From JANQEU01 sp965601455 (lineage in GTDB: Bacteria > Bacteroidota > Bacteroidia > Cytophagales > Cyclobacteriaceae), in assembly GCA_965601455.1 (NCBI GenBank), contig OZ271831.1, positions 2,232,001-2,296,000 of the forward strand: a stretch of 64,000 nucleotides of DNA, read 5' to 3'. Numbering within the stretch: position 1 is the stretch's first letter; the number at the start of each line of letters is the position of its first letter. The position numbers and the translations under genes are program-made. The notes beneath the pieces were generated by a model, which saw only the letters and a list, made by a program, of their open reading frames with translations, had not been told where the DNA came from and made no database searches. Shown here piece after piece: positions 34,722 through 44,545 of this stretch.

Positions 34722-37345
34722 ATCAAGATCAATTACCTGAATGGCCACTTCGATTCCTTCGTTGGTTCTGTAAGGAAGACTTAATTGATGAGATTGAAGG
34801 GGATTTAACCGAGGTCTACTTCCATCGATTTTCTCACAGTCCAACCAAAGCCAGACTCAGGTTCTATAAAGAGGTTCTACTTTCATTTAATAGAAGGAAC
34901 ATAGGTATCATGGAAAAATATGAGAAAAACCAACTTGGCTTACAATGGTCTATCGTGATTCAGTATATCAAAATACTGTTCAGGGTGATAAGAAAATCAA
35001 AAGTATATAGTTCCATATCTGTTTTGAGCTTAACTATTGGTTTAACCTGTGCGGGCCTTATATATCTCTATCTCGATAAAGAGCTTTCATATAATCAGGT
35101 TTATACTGAAGCGGATAACATATACAGAATCAGTCATTTAAGTAATAATTCAGGAAGAAACTATGCCTTCGCACCAGTTGGTTTGGTGCCTCATCTTGTT
35201 GAGACTATGGAAGCCGTAGAAAGTGGCACCCGCATATTCAAATACCGTCGAGCAATTCCGATGACGATAACTGGTACTCAACAGTCTTTCAATGAAGCCA
35301 GGGTAGGTTGGGTGGATCCTGGGTTCTTTGACCTTTTCAATTTGGAAATCCTTAGAGGTAGTACAAACGATTTAAATAGGCCTTTCACAATAATGTTAAG
35401 TGAAAGTACTGCCAGGAGATACTTCGCTGATGATAATCCAATCGGTCGAACTATCACTTTTAATGGAGAATACGAATCTACGTTGGAGGTGATAGGCATT
35501 TTCGAGGATTTTCCCTCAAACACCAGTTTTCAGCTTGATCTTATATCAAATATGGAGACTTGTTACAAAACCATGTGGGCGGGAGGTTGGATGACGGATT
35601 GGCAAAATATGTTCACCAGTGCCTATGTTAAAGTGAAACCCGGGCGAATGGAAGAGGTTTTAAAAGCAGCTCAGGAAGCGGTTGCCGCAAATTACGATCC
35701 GGATCGACCTGATATGTGGCAAACATCCATGCAGAGATTGACCGCCATTCATCTCTCTGAACCTAAGGACATCGGCGAATGGAGTGCTAATAATGATATT
35801 CAAACGATTATACTATTCGGCGCTATTGGTTTGATCATCTTATGCCTGGGTACTTTTAATTTCATTAATATGGTTATCGCCCAAGCAGGCAACCGATCCA
35901 AAGAGGTAGGTGTTAGAAAGGTTCTAGGTGGTAACAAAAAAGGAATAGCACAACAAACTCTGTTTGAAACTGTTTTCTTCGTTATTATATCCGGATCAAT
36001 TTCTTTCGGCTTGATATACGCTCTATTACCATGGCTGGGTGCGTTAACGAGTCATAGTTACCATTTCGGTGATCTGGTCAATCCTTACTTTTTATTCGGC
36101 TACATTCTATTACTTGGAGTCGTTACGTTTCTTGCAGGTGCTTATCCTGCTTTATACATCTCCCGAATCAACTCCCTGCATCTGATGAGAAGAAATCACA
36201 CATTAGTAGCAGGGTCACGAGTAAGAAATATTTTAGTTACCTCACAATTCACCATAACATCCGGCCTGGTGATCTGCACAATGATGGTTTTTTTGCAAAT
36301 GAAGTATATTCAGAATCTGGACCTGGGTTTTGACGATTCAACCATAATCACCATTCCTATTCATAATGACGAATTGGTTATTCCAAAGATCAATGCTTTC
36401 CGCAATGAATTGCAATCTATACCTGGTATTGGTTACGTTACGGCAGCATCACATGAAATGCTCTCAGACTACACATACATCACCAATTTCATCATTCAAG
36501 GTTTTGATGACCAGCTTAAATGGGAAAGATATACGGTAGAGCAAGACTATATTAAAGCATTTGGCCTGGAACTCATCGCAGGTAGGGGGTTTGATCGAAC
36601 CATTCCAGGTGACTCCACATCTTTTGTCCTAAACGAAAGTGCGGTTAAAGCCCTAAACCTTACTCCTGAGCAGGCACTTAATCTCACCATCACCGATCAA
36701 GGTCTCGACTACACAGGTAAGATAATTGGGGTGGTCAAGGACTTTCATTTTAGATCTTTGCATCATGATATACAACCTTTTGTGATGTATGTTAACTGGG
36801 AGCGCCTGGATTACATATCGGTCAGTTTGTCTTCAAATGAATTTACTAGCAACATCAGGCATCTGGAAGAAAAGTGGTTTAAGACATTTGGGGAGTCAGT
36901 GCCATTTTTTTATCAATTTTTAGATCAACAAACTGCCGGACTATACGTGAAGGAGGACAATGAAAGACGATTGTTTTCATCCTTCAGTTTGCTTTCTGTC
37001 ATACTAGGAGCCATGGGTCTCTTTGGATCCGCTCTATTCACTACCGAGAGACGTTATAAGGAAATTGGACTTCGAAAAGTGCTCGGAGCGAATACATTAC
37101 AGGTGATTCTGATGATTAATGGCAACTTTATTCGGATGATTGGAGTGGCTTTTCTAATCGCTTCTCCATTTGCTTTTCTTCTCATGAACAGCTGGCTGGA
37201 AGAGTTTGCCTATCGAATTGTACAGCCCCTATGGGTATATCTTATCACGGCTTTGGTCACCTTCTTTATTGCTATAGTGACGGTCAGTTACCTAAGTTGG
37301 AAAGCTGCTACCTCAAACCCAGTAGAAGCCATCAAGACTGAATGA
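34718..37345 (+). CDS. ABC permease with N-terminal prefix domain (PadR module 2)
   Basis: 875 residues, same plan as the module 1 permease. The prefix (~1-75) reads WPLRFLRWFCKEDLIDEIEG and EVLLSFNRRNIG. Then come two ABC3 halves with coupling motifs KEVGVRKVLGGN and KEIGLRKVLGAN. Periplasmic domains (~115-340 and ~510-720) are MacB-PCD-like. It forms a two-gene unit with its PadR (4-base overlap) and lies immediately after the SulP gene, though separated by ~120 bases. The partner ATPase and the substrate are unknown. Confidence 0.9.
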   Translation: MNQDQLPEWPLRFLRWFCKEDLIDEIEGDLTEVYFHRFSHSPTKARLRFYKEVLLSFNRRNIGIMEKYEKNQLGLQWSIVIQYIKILFRVIRKSKVYSSISVLSLTIGLTCAGLIYLYLDKELSYNQVYTEADNIYRISHLSNNSGRNYAFAPVGLVPHLVETMEAVESGTRIFKYRRAIPMTITGTQQSFNEARVGWVDPGFFDLFNLEILRGSTNDLNRPFTIMLSESTARRYFADDNPIGRTITFNGEYESTLEVIGIFEDFPSNTSFQLDLISNMETCYKTMWAGGWMTDWQNMFTSAYVKVKPGRMEEVLKAAQEAVAANYDPDRPDMWQTSMQRLTAIHLSEPKDIGEWSANNDIQTIILFGAIGLIILCLGTFNFINMVIAQAGNRSKEVGVRKVLGGNKKGIAQQTLFETVFFVIISGSISFGLIYALLPWLGALTSHSYHFGDLVNPYFLFGYILLLGVVTFLAGAYPALYISRINSLHLMRRNHTLVAGSRVRNILVTSQFTITSGLVICTMMVFLQMKYIQNLDLGFDDSTIITIPIHNDELVIPKINAFRNELQSIPGIGYVTAASHEMLSDYTYITNFIIQGFDDQLKWERYTVEQDYIKAFGLELIAGRGFDRTIPGDSTSFVLNESAVKALNLTPEQALNLTITDQGLDYTGKIIGVVKDFHFRSLHHDIQPFVMYVNWERLDYISVSLSSNEFTSNIRHLEEKWFKTFGESVPFFYQFLDQQTAGLYVKEDNERRLFSSFSLLSVILGAMGLFGSALFTTERRYKEIGLRKVLGANTLQVILMINGNFIRMIGVAFLIASPFAFLLMNSWLEEFAYRIVQPLWVYLITALVTFFIAIVTVSYLSWKAATSNPVEAIKTE

Positions 37346-37380
37346 GACAGCTATCATCGAAGTACATATTAAAGTTCAAC

Positions 37381-38796
37381 TTAGAACCACTTAATGGTCA
37401 AATCAATCAGCTTCTGCTTAAAGCTATTGTAAGGGGGCATTAGTAGGTCTAACGCATTGGGGATGTGTTGCTTCATAACACCTCGGGGATTTGAAAAAGC
37501 CTTAAAACCTTCATCACCATGTCCGCGACCTATACCACTGTTGTTGCTACCTCCAAACCCCAGATTCAGATTAAAGAAATGAATTGCACTATGATTGATT
37601 ACGGTACCACCAGCCCTCGTGTTATTGAGAAAATTTTTGATGTTCTTATTTGACCTGCTGTAGATATACAAGGCTAATGGCTTCTCCTTTTGTTGTATCA
37701 GCTCAATTGCTTCCTGGGTATTGTTGTAGGTAATAACCGGTAATAGCGGCCCAAAAATCTCCTCATTCATCACTCGTGAGTCCAACGATATATCGGACAG
37801 CACAGTTGGGGAAATGAAATTATCACTTTCCTCAAAATTTCCACCTTCCACTATAGTGGCATCCCTCTGAAACGCATCTTCCATGACCTCTTTCAATCGT
37901 GTATAATGACGAGCATTGACTATCCTGTTGTAGGACGGCTCTTTTTCTGCGTTATTCTGATAAAAATTAGACAGTGTCTTCTTTATTTCCCTTAGGAAGG
38001 AGTCCTTCTTGCTTGAATGAACTAATACGTAATCCGGAGCAATGCATACTTGTCCGTTATTCAGAAATTTTGCCCATGTTATTCTTCTTGCCGCCATTTT
38101 AACATCAGCCGTTTCATCCACGATGGTTGGAGATTTACCACCCAACTCCAGGGTAACGGATGCTAAGTTCTTTGCTGCCGCTTTCATTATGATTTTACCA
38201 ATTTCCGGTGCTCCCGTGAAAAAGATATGATTGAAGGGTAAATCAAGTAACGGACGAGCGGTTTCGACACTTCCTTCCACTACAGCAACCTCATTCTCTT
38301 CAAAGATTTCACTGATAATCTTTTTCATTAAAGCCGAGATATTGGGCGTCATTTCCGATGGCTTAATCATAACACAGTTACCAGCTGCAATGGCTGAAAC
38401 TAAAGGACCAAAGGTTAAATTCACGGGAAAATTCCACGGAGAAATGATCAGTACAACTCCCTTTGGCTCATACTTAATCCTGGAAGTAGCTCCTAGCAAA
38501 GCAATCGGAGTTGGCCTGCTATTACCACCTAACCATGATCCAAGCTTTCTCTTGGCATGCTTCAGCTCGCTAGTGACCGGGTATATTTCCGAAAGATCCA
38601 CTTCTGATGGATGTTTCTTGAAATCCTCAAATAGCGCATCTCTGATATCCTGGCGGTACTGGATTATCGCTTTATGAAGCTTACTTAGCTTGGCTCTTCG
38701 TTGCCGAACGGTTGAATTCCCAACAGCATACTGGTTTTCCTTTTGGGCTCTGAAGATACTTCCAGCTCCTCGGCTTTGGTTTCTGATATTTGTAAT
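37381..38796 (-). CDS. Aldehyde dehydrogenase (class 3 type), 5' end apparently disrupted
   Basis: NAD(P)-dependent aldehyde dehydrogenase. Family homology begins well upstream of the first in-frame GTG (38601): the frame from 38796 reads IFRAQKENQYAVGNS, then RRAKLSKLHKAI and FEDFKKHPSEVDLSEIYPV, all class-3 ALDH features. In this 471-residue numbering the general base is E217 (LELGGK) and the nucleophile C251 (NNGQVC). There is no ATG, GTG or TTG in frame before residue 66, and a TAA lies at 38808-38806. An ATG at 38804 is out of frame and would be corrected by one extra base in its second or third codon. So the gene is a 5' frameshift, starts at ATT 38796, or holds a sequencing error. The rest of the gene is intact. 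Confidence 0.8.
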   Translation of the reverse strand: MTNIRNQSRGAGSIFRAQKENQYAVGNSTVRQRRAKLSKLHKAIIQYRQDIRDALFEDFKKHPSEVDLSEIYPVTSELKHAKRKLGSWLGGNSRPTPIALLGATSRIKYEPKGVVLIISPWNFPVNLTFGPLVSAIAAGNCVMIKPSEMTPNISALMKKIISEIFEENEVAVVEGSVETARPLLDLPFNHIFFTGAPEIGKIIMKAAAKNLASVTLELGGKSPTIVDETADVKMAARRITWAKFLNNGQVCIAPDYVLVHSSKKDSFLREIKKTLSNFYQNNAEKEPSYNRIVNARHYTRLKEVMEDAFQRDATIVEGGNFEESDNFISPTVLSDISLDSRVMNEEIFGPLLPVITYNNTQEAIELIQQKEKPLALYIYSRSNKNIKNFLNNTRAGGTVINHSAIHFFNLNLGFGGSNNSGIGRGHGDEGFKAFSNPRGVMKQHIPNALDLLMPPYNSFKQKLIDLTIKWF

Positions 38797-39065
38797 GCTT
38801 CCATCTTATCGTATTTGGGTATGATTGTCTTGCTACTGGGGTATAATAGTTACGCTACTTTGTCACTTTCCGAAATTAAGTAAGTTGTGCTACGTGGGCA
38901 TCTATTGTAAAAATAGTGCATCCTATATGAAGTCTCTGCCAGTGAAAATATTGAAGCAGGGGACGAAACTTGTCCTACATTCAATGAATGACCCACGAAT
39001 CAATAGGTACTTGTAAACTTGAATATGCATATTCGCTTGTACTTTTATCCTGGGATCCCAAACAA

Positions 39066-40796
39066 ATGAAATTTTCTCTTTTCCTCTTAATTGCGTCTTT
39101 CTCCATTCCAAAAGCTACTACGGAGACTGAAGTTCGCATTAATCAAAGTGGTTATTATCCTGCAGCTTCAAAAATTGCAATAGTGGTCAACGCCCAACCT
39201 TACACTGAGTTTGAGCTGGTCAACAGTTCCGGCAAAACCGTTTTCACTGGAAAGCTTGGAAAAGAAATAAAATGGGAAAAGTCAGGAGAAAGCGCAAAGA
39301 AAGCTGATTTTACTACATACGATATCGAAGGTGAATATCAATTAAAAGTAGGGGAAGTATTGTCTTATCCATTCAAAATAGCAAATGATGTATGGCGAGA
39401 TGTTTCTGTCGGGATAATGAAATCATACTACCTGCAGCGTTGCACATATGAATTGAAAGAGTCGTATGCCGGGCCTTTTAAAAGACCTGCTGGTCATCCC
39501 GATTCAAGTTGTGTGTTTCACCGAACAAGCGGAAAAGAAGGCACTATATTTGCTCCAGGCGGTTGGTATGATGCGGGAGATTTCGGGAAGTATATTGTGA
39601 GTGCCGGAGTGACTCTCGGGAATATGTTAAGCCTCCATGAAATACATCCAGAGGTCTTTCCGGATGGGAGCACTAACATTCCGGAATCAGGAAACGGCTT
39701 TAGTGATTTATTGGATGAAGCAAAGTACGAACTTGACTGGTTTAAGTACATGCAAGATGACGATGGGGGAGTTTTTGTAAAAATCACTTCCGCCAAATAC
39801 CCTCCCATGATGTTTCCACATAATGATCCATTACAGAGAAATGTTTATGGAAAATCGACCGCCTCAACGCTACACTTTGCAGCATGTATGGCCATGGCTG
39901 CAAGGATTTACCGGAATCAATACCCCGATTGGTCAAAGGACTGCTTGATAAGAGCACAAAAAGCATGGCAATGGGCCATTGTAAATGACAACGAAATTTT
40001 TGAAAATCCTGAGGGTGTCTTGTCCGGAGCTTACAGCAATTCATATATGAATGATGAGTTTTTATGGGCCGCAGTGGAGCTCTATATCACTACCGAAAAT
40101 GAGGAATACAAGAGTTACCTGCTGAATAGAGCCACTGAGTTTTATGACATGGATCCATCGGGGTGGGCCAATGTAAATGGTTTGGCAATTACCAGTTTGG
40201 CCATCAATAACAAAAACCTGTCGGAGCTACTTGCGGTACCGGCAAGGGAATCGTTGATTTCATGGAGTGATAAAAAGCTTCTTGAGATGAGAGAATCCGC
40301 ATATCAACTGCCAGAATTTCAGCTGGTTTGGGGCTCAAATGGATTTATTGGTTCAAATGGATTATGCTTCATTTATGCATACAAGATAACTGGTGATAAA
40401 AAGTATTTGGATGCTGCCACGCAGGTTGCAGATTATCTACTCGGTAAGAATGCCACTGGCTATAGTTTTGTAACCGGCTATGGAAGTAAAAGAGTCGTTA
40501 ATCTTCATCATAGCGTTTCCATCGCCGATGGGATCAATGGATGTTTACCTGGTTTTGTTCCCGGAGGTCCAAACCCTTCAATGGAGGATGCAAATTCGAG
40601 TGAACATGGCAAGGCAGCCATGTATACAAGCACCTTACCTGCGAAAGCTTACGTAGATAGCGAGCTCAGCTATGCATCCAATGAAAACGACATTTGCTAT
40701 AGTTCGCCGGTTTTAGCGTTAGTCGCCGCCGTGGACTTCCTTCTTGGTGAAGAATATCCAGATGACTGGAAACCTTACCATACTTTTCCTGAATGA
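39066..40796 (+). CDS. Glycoside hydrolase family 9 (endoglucanase-type) with N-terminal Ig-like domain
   Basis: Secreted enzyme, 576 residues from ATG 39066, which yields the signal peptide MKFSLFLLIASFSIPKATT; the longer frame start at 38988 adds an atypical leader. Residues ~21-108 form the CelD_N Ig-like domain (VRINQSGYYP), then the (alpha/alpha)6 barrel. Catalytic features: GGWYDAGDFGKY with D169/D172 (nucleophile water activation) and the acid E540 in SNENDICYSSP; the HHSV segment near 480 (NLHHSVSIADG) is the conserved His region. Such enzymes cut beta-1,4-glucans or glucosides. A second, divergent GH9 gene lies at 45693-47417, which suggests use of cellulose-like or beta-glucan polymers. 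Confidence 0.9.
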   Translation: MKFSLFLLIASFSIPKATTETEVRINQSGYYPAASKIAIVVNAQPYTEFELVNSSGKTVFTGKLGKEIKWEKSGESAKKADFTTYDIEGEYQLKVGEVLSYPFKIANDVWRDVSVGIMKSYYLQRCTYELKESYAGPFKRPAGHPDSSCVFHRTSGKEGTIFAPGGWYDAGDFGKYIVSAGVTLGNMLSLHEIHPEVFPDGSTNIPESGNGFSDLLDEAKYELDWFKYMQDDDGGVFVKITSAKYPPMMFPHNDPLQRNVYGKSTASTLHFAACMAMAARIYRNQYPDWSKDCLIRAQKAWQWAIVNDNEIFENPEGVLSGAYSNSYMNDEFLWAAVELYITTENEEYKSYLLNRATEFYDMDPSGWANVNGLAITSLAINNKNLSELLAVPARESLISWSDKKLLEMRESAYQLPEFQLVWGSNGFIGSNGLCFIYAYKITGDKKYLDAATQVADYLLGKNATGYSFVTGYGSKRVVNLHHSVSIADGINGCLPGFVPGGPNPSMEDANSSEHGKAAMYTSTLPAKAYVDSELSYASNENDICYSSPVLALVAAVDFLLGEEYPDDWKPYHTFPE

Positions 40797-40844
40797 TCCA
40801 ATTGCTGTATTAAACAATAGGAAGGATTATTTCAGCTACAATGC

Positions 40845-41333
40845 CTATTTCAGAGCTTGAATGAGTTTCTTACTATCCATGTATTCGAAATACCTGGCTG
40901 TTACATTGAAATCTTGATCCAAAACGATCATTGTAGGAGGGGTGAATTTACCTTCCCTTAGCGCTAGAATTTGAGCAATTTGATGAACTGGTTTTCTGGA
41001 CTGACCGATCTGATCGTTGATTAACGTCTGACCACCAAAGCGGATTTCAATATCGCTCTCAGCATCGAAGCGAACTGCAAAATATTGGTCATTCAGCAGG
41101 TTGATAACCTCCAACTTGGTAAATACTACTTTGTCCATTTTACGGCAGTAGGTACACCAATCCGTGAAAAAATCAATGAATACCTTTTTTGGTTGAGAGT
41201 CATTTAACTGGGCTGTTAATGAATCCTCCAGCTGCTCAAAAGTGATCCAGTTGACTGAGTTTGACTGTTGAGCTCTGACTGACAGTGAAAGGCAAAAGAC
41301 AGTGAATACAACCACAAACACTCTAACTGACAT
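40845..41333 (-). CDS. Periplasmic thioredoxin-like protein
   Basis: 162 residues with a signal peptide (to VRAQ, ~22) and a thioredoxin fold carrying the active-site C60-T-Y-C63 in DFFTDWCTYCRKMD, the form used by thioredoxin_7/DUF255-type proteins. The cis-Pro is likely at TPPTMIVLD. It is separated by only five bases from the TonB receptor gene upstream on the same strand, so the two form an operon. The receptor has a CQNC pair in its plug, making that pair a possible redox target; this is inference. General periplasmic disulfide reduction is the alternative. Confidence 0.85.
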   Translation of the reverse strand: MSVRVFVVVFTVFCLSLSVRAQQSNSVNWITFEQLEDSLTAQLNDSQPKKVFIDFFTDWCTYCRKMDKVVFTKLEVINLLNDQYFAVRFDAESDIEIRFGGQTLINDQIGQSRKPVHQIAQILALREGKFTPPTMIVLDQDFNVTARYFEYMDSKKLIQALK

Positions 41334-41338
41334 AGGCC

Positions 41339-43687
41339 TTAATGCAGGTTACCGATTTTCACAGAAATGAAAATCGAGCGCGGTGCTGCGGGTCCGTAAA
41401 CAAAGTCAGAATCTCTTTCAGGACCGGAATCAAATTCAGGCTGAAAACTGTTAAGAAGATTTCTAAAACCACCGCTCAGTTCCAAATGGAAATCATCAGA
41501 AACTTCAAAGTGGTAGCTGGCTTTCAGATTAACATCAAAGAACGGATCTGATTCCAGTAAGTCCGGAGCCCCATTAGCGCCAACAACCCTTGGCACAATC
41601 ATAGAGCCGGTATAAGTACCTGTTAGGTCCAGCTTGAATGCATTTGTAACACTGTAGAACGAAGTAAAATACCCGTACAAATTAGGGTTTCTGGTAAATT
41701 CATCAACGGTAATTGCATTCTCACCGGTTTCTTCCTGTTCAAAAATTACCTGATCTTGAACAAAACTCGTTTGCTGTGCTGTTCCTCCTAACTGGAATGC
41801 GAATTTCTCAGAAGGTGAGTATCCGGCTTCGAAGTTCAGCCCGGAAACGGTAGCACCCTGACCGTTTACTACTTCCTCAAGGATAATACTTCCAATATCT
41901 CCTCGACTCACTTGAGTGAACGAATTTTGTAATTGTGTGTAAAAACCTTCTAATAAAAAGTTGATTTGCGTCATACCGAGGTTTTTTGTGTAATTGACAG
42001 AACCAGTAAAAGCATTTGACGTCTCTTTGTCCAGGTTATTGGATGGAAGCACGAATACCTGGTCTCCTCCGGCCGACGAGATATGTAAGTCTTCGTTGAA
42101 AGCTTGTGGAGCTCTAAATCCACGTGCATAACCGCCTCTGAATCGTAGATTTTCAGATATCTGGTATAAGAGTGTAGCTCTTGGGCTAAATACACCCACA
42201 TTCACATCTGCTGTTCGTTGCTCAGTAATCAAGGCATACGTTCCATCCACGTTTGAGATATCAAACCTGCCTCCAAATAATGCTGTAAACCTTGGGTTCG
42301 GTTTCCATTCGTACTGAGCAAAAAAACCAGCTGTATTCACCTTTTGGTCAACTAATCGGTTGTAACCGACAATCTCATCCTGGGTATCATAAGCCTGATT
42401 TTCGATTCCTATCGTAAGTGTGTTACTGTTGTTGAAGTAGCGGTTAAACTGGATTCCTGTAACTAGTGCCATGTCTTCGGTAAGTCCGTAGGCATTTAGG
42501 GCCAACGTGCTATCTTCCGCTGATCGACCACCACCCAGGCCTCCATAGTAGCTGTCTCGTAGGGTTCGTTGAACCGAAGCATACAGTGACAATTTATTAC
42601 GGTCATCATTGCTCCATCGTTCGTAATTAATACCTCCGAAGAACGTATTGTGATCCAGTTCTTCAGTTATATCTGTAAAATGAGGAGCTAAGTCCAATCG
42701 ATCACCTCCTCTGCGATACTCCTCTAATGCACTAAAGTCTAAGGTGAATCTGCTATTATTCCCGGGTTTAAAAAATGCTTTCGCACCTAATACGGTATTT
42801 TCCAATTTTACCAATTCCGTAAAACCATCTCCATTGGCATCGTAACTATCTCTTGCACGACTCATTCCATAAAAAGTAACACCACTGGTCAAAGACTCAT
42901 TTACCACCGAGCCGTTAAACGTATAGGTTTGATCGACCGCATCGCCATCAATGAGTGCCGTATTCGACCGAATTTCCCATGCGTTCTCAACGGGATCCCT
43001 GGTGATGATATTGATTGTGCCGGCAATAGCATTAGATCCATACAAGGCTGATCCTCCGCTTCTGACTACCTCGACTCGTTCAACGATATTGGTAGGAATT
43101 TGATCCAACCCATATACACTGTTTAATGCGCTAAAAACAGGACGACTATTTATGAGAATTTGAGAATATGCCCCTTCAAGTCCGTTGAGGCGAACCTGTG
43201 TAAATCCGCAGTTCTGACAGTTAGTTTCAACTCTAACCCCTGGTTGGAAATTGAGTCCATCAGAAATTGCCAGTGACTGTGTGGCATTGAACAACTTACT
43301 GTTGATAACACCTACAACCACAGGAGCGTTGGCTCGGTCCTGTTCATACCGTGTACCGGATACCACAACCGTCTCTAAATTCAATAAATCTTCGTTTAAC
43401 TGAATCTCAAAGTCTGATGTACCATTTACTTCAATTTCTTGGCTGTATGTTCTGAAACCTACTGCGCTAACCTTCAATACATAAGTGCCAGACGGAACTT
43501 CTTTCAATTCAAATTGACCTTTAACATCGGTCGTGGTACCAATGGTCGTTCCCTCGAGACCCACTGAAGCAAAAATTACAGGTTCATCTGCCGATGATAT
43601 TGTACCAGTTATGAGAGACGATTGTCCCTGTAAATTGATTGCAGAACCAAAAAGGATGAGCGACAGTAGATATAAATATTTTTTCAT
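41339..43687 (-). CDS. TonB-dependent receptor with CxxC in the plug
   Basis: 782 residues from the ATG at 43687 (signal peptide MKKYLYLLSLILFGSAINLQ). Residues ~25-100 are a carboxypeptidase-regulatory-like domain, ~105-230 the plug and the rest the barrel, ending in RSIFISVKIGNLH. The plug has TNCQNCGFTQVRLNG (C157, C160), found in a Bacteroidota receptor subgroup, followed by GAYSQILINSRPVFS and VERVEVVRSGGSALYGSNA. The paired Cys may bind a metal or form a disulfide handled by the thioredoxin encoded five bases downstream. The substrate is unknown; metal or cofactor are plausible, sugars less so because there is no SusD partner. Confidence 0.88.
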   Translation of the reverse strand: MKKYLYLLSLILFGSAINLQGQSSLITGTISSADEPVIFASVGLEGTTIGTTTDVKGQFELKEVPSGTYVLKVSAVGFRTYSQEIEVNGTSDFEIQLNEDLLNLETVVVSGTRYEQDRANAPVVVGVINSKLFNATQSLAISDGLNFQPGVRVETNCQNCGFTQVRLNGLEGAYSQILINSRPVFSALNSVYGLDQIPTNIVERVEVVRSGGSALYGSNAIAGTINIITRDPVENAWEIRSNTALIDGDAVDQTYTFNGSVVNESLTSGVTFYGMSRARDSYDANGDGFTELVKLENTVLGAKAFFKPGNNSRFTLDFSALEEYRRGGDRLDLAPHFTDITEELDHNTFFGGINYERWSNDDRNKLSLYASVQRTLRDSYYGGLGGGRSAEDSTLALNAYGLTEDMALVTGIQFNRYFNNSNTLTIGIENQAYDTQDEIVGYNRLVDQKVNTAGFFAQYEWKPNPRFTALFGGRFDISNVDGTYALITEQRTADVNVGVFSPRATLLYQISENLRFRGGYARGFRAPQAFNEDLHISSAGGDQVFVLPSNNLDKETSNAFTGSVNYTKNLGMTQINFLLEGFYTQLQNSFTQVSRGDIGSIILEEVVNGQGATVSGLNFEAGYSPSEKFAFQLGGTAQQTSFVQDQVIFEQEETGENAITVDEFTRNPNLYGYFTSFYSVTNAFKLDLTGTYTGSMIVPRVVGANGAPDLLESDPFFDVNLKASYHFEVSDDFHLELSGGFRNLLNSFQPEFDSGPERDSDFVYGPAAPRSIFISVKIGNLH

Positions 43688-43780
43688 GATTAGAGACGCA
43701 CTGTCCCGGCTAACACTGGTCAAAATTTGAAGGGGCAAAATTAATAAGATAGGTTAATCTAGCAACCGTGTTTTCAATGT

Positions 43781-43894
43781 ATGAAGAAAGAATCAACGGG
43801 CACTGTACCGATTATACGTGATGTTCCTGATGTAGTTAGGAAATCGTCAAAGGATGTCAAGGAACCGACCTCCAAAGCTGATGATCTCTCTTAA
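43781..43894 (+). CDS. Possible 37-residue small protein
   Basis: Short frame ATG 43781 to TAA 43894 in the spacer between the TonB receptor (leftward) and the BLUF gene. The product is hydrophilic and Lys/Asp/Val-rich (starts MKKESTGTVPIIRDVP). It is not recognised and has no ribosome-binding site of note; chance is quite possible. Confidence 0.2.
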   Translation: MKKESTGTVPIIRDVPDVVRKSSKDVKEPTSKADDLS

Positions 43895-43912
43895 TGACTG
43901 ACAAGGCAGAGG

Positions 43913-44383
43913 TTACTCCTTGGGAGAATTCTTCAAATTCGTAGAACGCTCTTGGTCTTGTTCAATCCATTGTTTCATTATTCCTTGCATCATTCCGATG
44001 TACTTTCTGGACTCTAGCTCATTTTTGATGGGATCTGCCATATACTTATCTAAGTTTTCAATCAGAGTTAAATCGATCGGGGTGCCCTTTCCAATTATCC
44101 AGGAGCCCATCGACCACTCGGAGAAAACCCTTTCTTTCGTGTATCCGACGACTTTCTGCTCAATAGTATGATGCCTCGAGTCTTTTCTAATCAATTCGAA
44201 TACTTTCACTACTTCATCTTCATCTCCTTCGATATACTGGAGGAATTTGCCATCATGATAAAGCAGAATTCCGGTTATATTCCTAGGTGTATTCCAATTG
44301 ATCGATTCCTTTGTGATTTGGTCCACGACTTCCTGAGTCACTTCGCTTGAAGGTATACTTTGATAAATGATATAATACAGCAT
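43913..44383 (-). CDS. BLUF blue-light photoreceptor, short form
   Basis: 156-residue flavin (FAD) blue-light sensor. Key residues match PixD: Tyr7 (YYIIYQS), Asn31 (NTPRNITG), Gln49 (GKFLQYIEG), Trp90 and Met92 (FSEWSMG), so the hydrogen-bond network for photoactivation should be intact. After the BLUF core (~1-95) there is only a helical C terminus (~100-156) with no EAL, GGDEF or HTH output domain, so it must signal through a partner protein. No obvious partner sits next to it: the M20 hydrolase is divergent and the TonB receptor is upstream in the leftward direction. Confidence 0.9.
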   Translation of the reverse strand: MLYYIIYQSIPSSEVTQEVVDQITKESINWNTPRNITGILLYHDGKFLQYIEGDEDEVVKVFELIRKDSRHHTIEQKVVGYTKERVFSEWSMGSWIIGKGTPIDLTLIENLDKYMADPIKNELESRKYIGMMQGIMKQWIEQDQERSTNLKNSPKE

Positions 44384-44545
44384 ACTTCAATATTATAACC
44401 TTTTGCTCTTCAGTCCAATAACTTCAATGCATATTCAGGATTTCATTTGACAATGGTAGGAGGTAGGATTCTTTTGGGATTCAAGTATATATTTTTAGAC
44501 ATTTATGACTGACTTACATTGCTTACTCCGAACTGATAAAGTAAT

